A stretch of 6,674 bases of DNA from Candidatus Omnitrophota bacterium (GTDB taxonomy: Bacteria; Omnitrophota; Gorgyraeia; Duberdicusellales; 4484-171), in contig JAUVUO010000070.1 of NCBI GenBank assembly GCA_030601015.1, positions 1-6,674 on the forward strand, written 5' to 3'. Positions 5,451 to 6,674 of the stretch are shown one piece after another. The notes under the pieces are model-generated. The model worked only from the letters and a program-made list of their open reading frames with translations, had not been told where the DNA came from and did not search any database. How positions within the stretch are numbered: position 1 is the first letter of the stretch; each line of letters starts with the position of its first letter. Position numbers and translations under genes: made by a program.

Positions 5451-6248
5451 TTAAAATGAGTAAGCTATGCTGATGCCCGAATAAAACCTATCATACTGAT
5501 TTCCATCTGCTGAATCCTCTAAATCATTATAAGGTATAGAATAATTCAATGATGGCGAAATTGTTATATTATCTTTTAAAGGTATGGTCAATCCGCATGA
5601 CAAACCTAAATCATACCCGCTAGTTCCGGCAATAAACAATTTTCTGTTATACCCAAAGTGAGCGCCTAAATCTAAGGTTACGTCCGGTTCATCAAATAAA
5701 ATATAGCTATATGAAGAATCCAAAGAGATATAATTTCCTAAACCTCCTCCTTTATTTTGATTACCGTAGTCGCGATAAAAGGTAAGACTTGTTTCTATAG
5801 GTAAATCCAATACCGGAATTTTAGAGAACCCTAAACCAACATAAAATTCTTTACTATATGTATTTGCAGACGGAAAATCATAATAAGTATTTCCTACAGA
5901 TACACTTACAAGATCATTTAAAGACAAAGTATAATCTAAAACATAATCAATTTCATCAGACTCAGTAGATCCAGAATTATTACTTGCGTCCCAACTGCTC
6001 CAAAAACTATAGGTAAACCCTGCAACACTAACACTTATTCCCGGCTGAAAAACCGGGTCTCTGTCCAATATAAATCCTCTCCATACATAATCGGTATAAA
6101 AATCTAAAGTCCCGGAAATTTCAATATCAAAATCAAGTTGATCAAGAATTCCTTCAGCTTTTACATCCTTTATTGAAAATGACAAGAAAAAATTTAAAAT
6201 CACCACTGCAACTACCAAAACAAAGCCCCTAGCGCTACCTTTTTTCAT
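5451..6248 (-). CDS. Outer-membrane beta-barrel protein, TorF/Gcw_chp-like putative porin
   Basis: A 265-residue secreted protein. The N-terminus is a signal peptide (MKK start, hydrophobic residues 9-25, VKA before Glu32). The mature part consists of alternating amphipathic strands with many aromatic residues and turns rich in Asn/Gly/Asp, and ends in a terminal Phe (IAYSF), the usual outer-membrane assembly signal. The early segment FYTDYVWRGFILD (50-62), followed by a PVFQPGISVSVAG stretch, resembles the start of TorF/Gcw_chp family proteins (Tyr-x-aromatic-Arg-Gly). Length fits that family, a barrel of perhaps 10-12 strands, though I cannot confirm the family without a profile search. It lies 15 nt after the short-T-loop PII gene and 27 nt before amtB, so it is co-transcribed with them. 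A role in passing ammonium or small nitrogen compounds across the outer membrane is inferred from this position. AAAGGAGGG precedes the ATG. Confidence 0.8.
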   Translation of the reverse strand: MKKGSARGFVLVVAVVILNFFLSFSIKDVKAEGILDQLDFDIEISGTLDFYTDYVWRGFILDRDPVFQPGISVSVAGFTYSFWSSWDASNNSGSTESDEIDYVLDYTLSLNDLVSVSVGNTYYDFPSANTYSKEFYVGLGFSKIPVLDLPIETSLTFYRDYGNQNKGGGLGNYISLDSSYSYILFDEPDVTLDLGAHFGYNRKLFIAGTSGYDLGLSCGLTIPLKDNITISPSLNYSIPYNDLEDSADGNQYDRFYSGISIAYSF

Positions 6249-6263
6249 ATTGCCCTCCTTTTT

Positions 6264-6584
6264 TTAAAAAATCCCTTTTTCACCTTTTTCATTTGTTCGT
6301 ATACGAATACACTCTTCTATCGGAAAAACAATGATTTTCCCACTGCCTATACTTTCGTCCTTGCAAGATTTCAATATACAATTTACTATTTCCTCTAAAT
6401 GGTCATCAGCACAATAAATCTCAATCTTTGTTTTGGGTAAAAATAGATAATTAGGCGGTCTTGTAGTTTGACTACCGAATCCCTTTACTTCAGATACGGT
6501 CATCCCACCTATACCAGCAAGCAGTAAAGCATCTGATAAATCTTTTAATTTTTCCTGCCTTATTATGCATTCAATCTTTTTCAT
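6264..6584 (-). CDS. PII-family protein with shortened T-loop
   Basis: A 106-residue member of the PII family. The N-terminal half follows GlnB closely (MKKIECIIR; GMTVSEVKGFGSQ at 27-39), and Gln39 is kept. Lys51 (in FLPKTKIEI) corresponds to Lys58 of E. coli PII, Lys83 in SIGSGKIIV to Lys90, and Arg94/Arg96 in CIRIRTNEKG to Arg101/103, so ATP binding is plausible. Between Gln39 and the FLPK lysine only 11 residues are present where GlnB/GlnK have 18. The T-loop tip with Arg47 and Tyr51 is gone and replaced by a Pro-Pro-containing segment. It therefore cannot be uridylylated at Tyr51 and is unlikely to plug AmtB in the usual way. Asp88 of the ATP-contacting loop is Ser81. It is first in the operon with the outer-membrane protein and amtB. 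AGGAGGT lies about 6 nt before the ATG. It may be a PII-like sensor akin to PII-NG variants. Confidence 0.88.
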   Translation of the reverse strand: MKKIECIIRQEKLKDLSDALLLAGIGGMTVSEVKGFGSQTTRPPNYLFLPKTKIEIYCADDHLEEIVNCILKSCKDESIGSGKIIVFPIEECIRIRTNEKGEKGIF

Positions 6585-6604
6585 AATTACCTCCTAAATA
6601 TAAT

Positions 6605-6644
6605 AAAAAAAGCGACTTAATTCCCCTAGGGGATTCAAGACGCT
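6605..6644 (-). terminator. Strong hairpin plus T-tract upstream of the PII-porin-amtB operon
   Basis: On the minus strand a 34-nt near-palindrome (6644-6611) folds into a 17-position stem with two mismatches around the CCCCTAGGGG centre, then seven T (6611-6605, the first shared with the stem). It ends about 20 nt before the PII start codon. It is either the terminator of a gene beyond the window or an attenuator of this operon. A competing small hairpin, GACG/CGTC with loop ATGAG (6651-6639), shares bases with the terminator 5' arm. Confidence 0.8.
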
Positions 6645-6674
6645 CATCGTCAAAATACTTACTTTGTAATAAAA

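Noticed and set aside
2319..6584. PII proteins as NifI1/NifI2 of a nif operon
   Set aside because: The T-loop sequences of the two GlnK proteins are of GlnK type, and the third does not match the NifI patterns I know. No nif gene is in the window.
1..6674. tRNA, rRNA, CRISPR array or insertion sequence
   Set aside because: No cloverleaf, rRNA core, regularly spaced repeat or transposase-like frame was seen; the only repeats are the paired leaders and the glnK paralogues.

Overview
The window is an AT-rich bacterial nitrogen-assimilation locus. All eight genes lie on the minus strand, so transcription runs from high to low coordinates. In transcription order they are: a PII-family protein with a shortened T-loop (6264-6584), a small outer-membrane beta-barrel protein (5451-6248), the ammonium channel AmtB (4056-5423), a GlnK-type PII (3594-3935), a 58-residue helix-turn-helix-like protein (3279-3455, short and easily missed), a second GlnK-type PII (2319-2660), a stand-alone class I glutamine amidotransferase (1359-2060), and the N-terminal half of a type III glutamine synthetase (1118 down to the window edge).

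The organism is a diderm (outer-membrane barrel with signal peptide) with strong AGGAGG-type Shine-Dalgarno sites and low GC. The mix of GSIII, AmtB with several PII paralogues and an outer-membrane protein would fit an Elusimicrobiota/Endomicrobium-like anaerobe. That assignment is a guess from gene content and composition and is not shown by the sequence.

The first three genes are tightly packed (15 and 27 nt gaps) and form one operon, preceded by a strong hairpin plus T-tract at 6605-6644. glnK follows amtB after 120 nt. The HTH gene and a 0.6 kb non-coding stretch with two terminator-like hairpins separate the two glnK paralogues, so glnK1 is probably transcribed from its own promoter. 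The amidotransferase and glutamine synthetase genes follow after leaders of 258 and 240 nt.

Functionally, ammonium would enter through the outer-membrane protein and AmtB, GlnK would gate AmtB in response to ATP/ADP/2-oxoglutarate, GSIII would fix ammonium into glutamine, and the amidotransferase would spend glutamine nitrogen.

The most interesting content is RNA-level structure. The leaders of the amidotransferase and of glnN are homologous to each other: a shared GGTTACC box, exactly 72 nt, then a hairpin terminator beginning with the same 16-nt sequence. The leaders of the two glnK genes share a different hairpin with compensatory base changes. I recognise neither as a named riboswitch class. 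The third PII protein has lost seven residues from its T-loop, and both GlnK proteins have His in place of the uridylylated Tyr51, which suggests PII signalling here does not use GlnD-type uridylylation.
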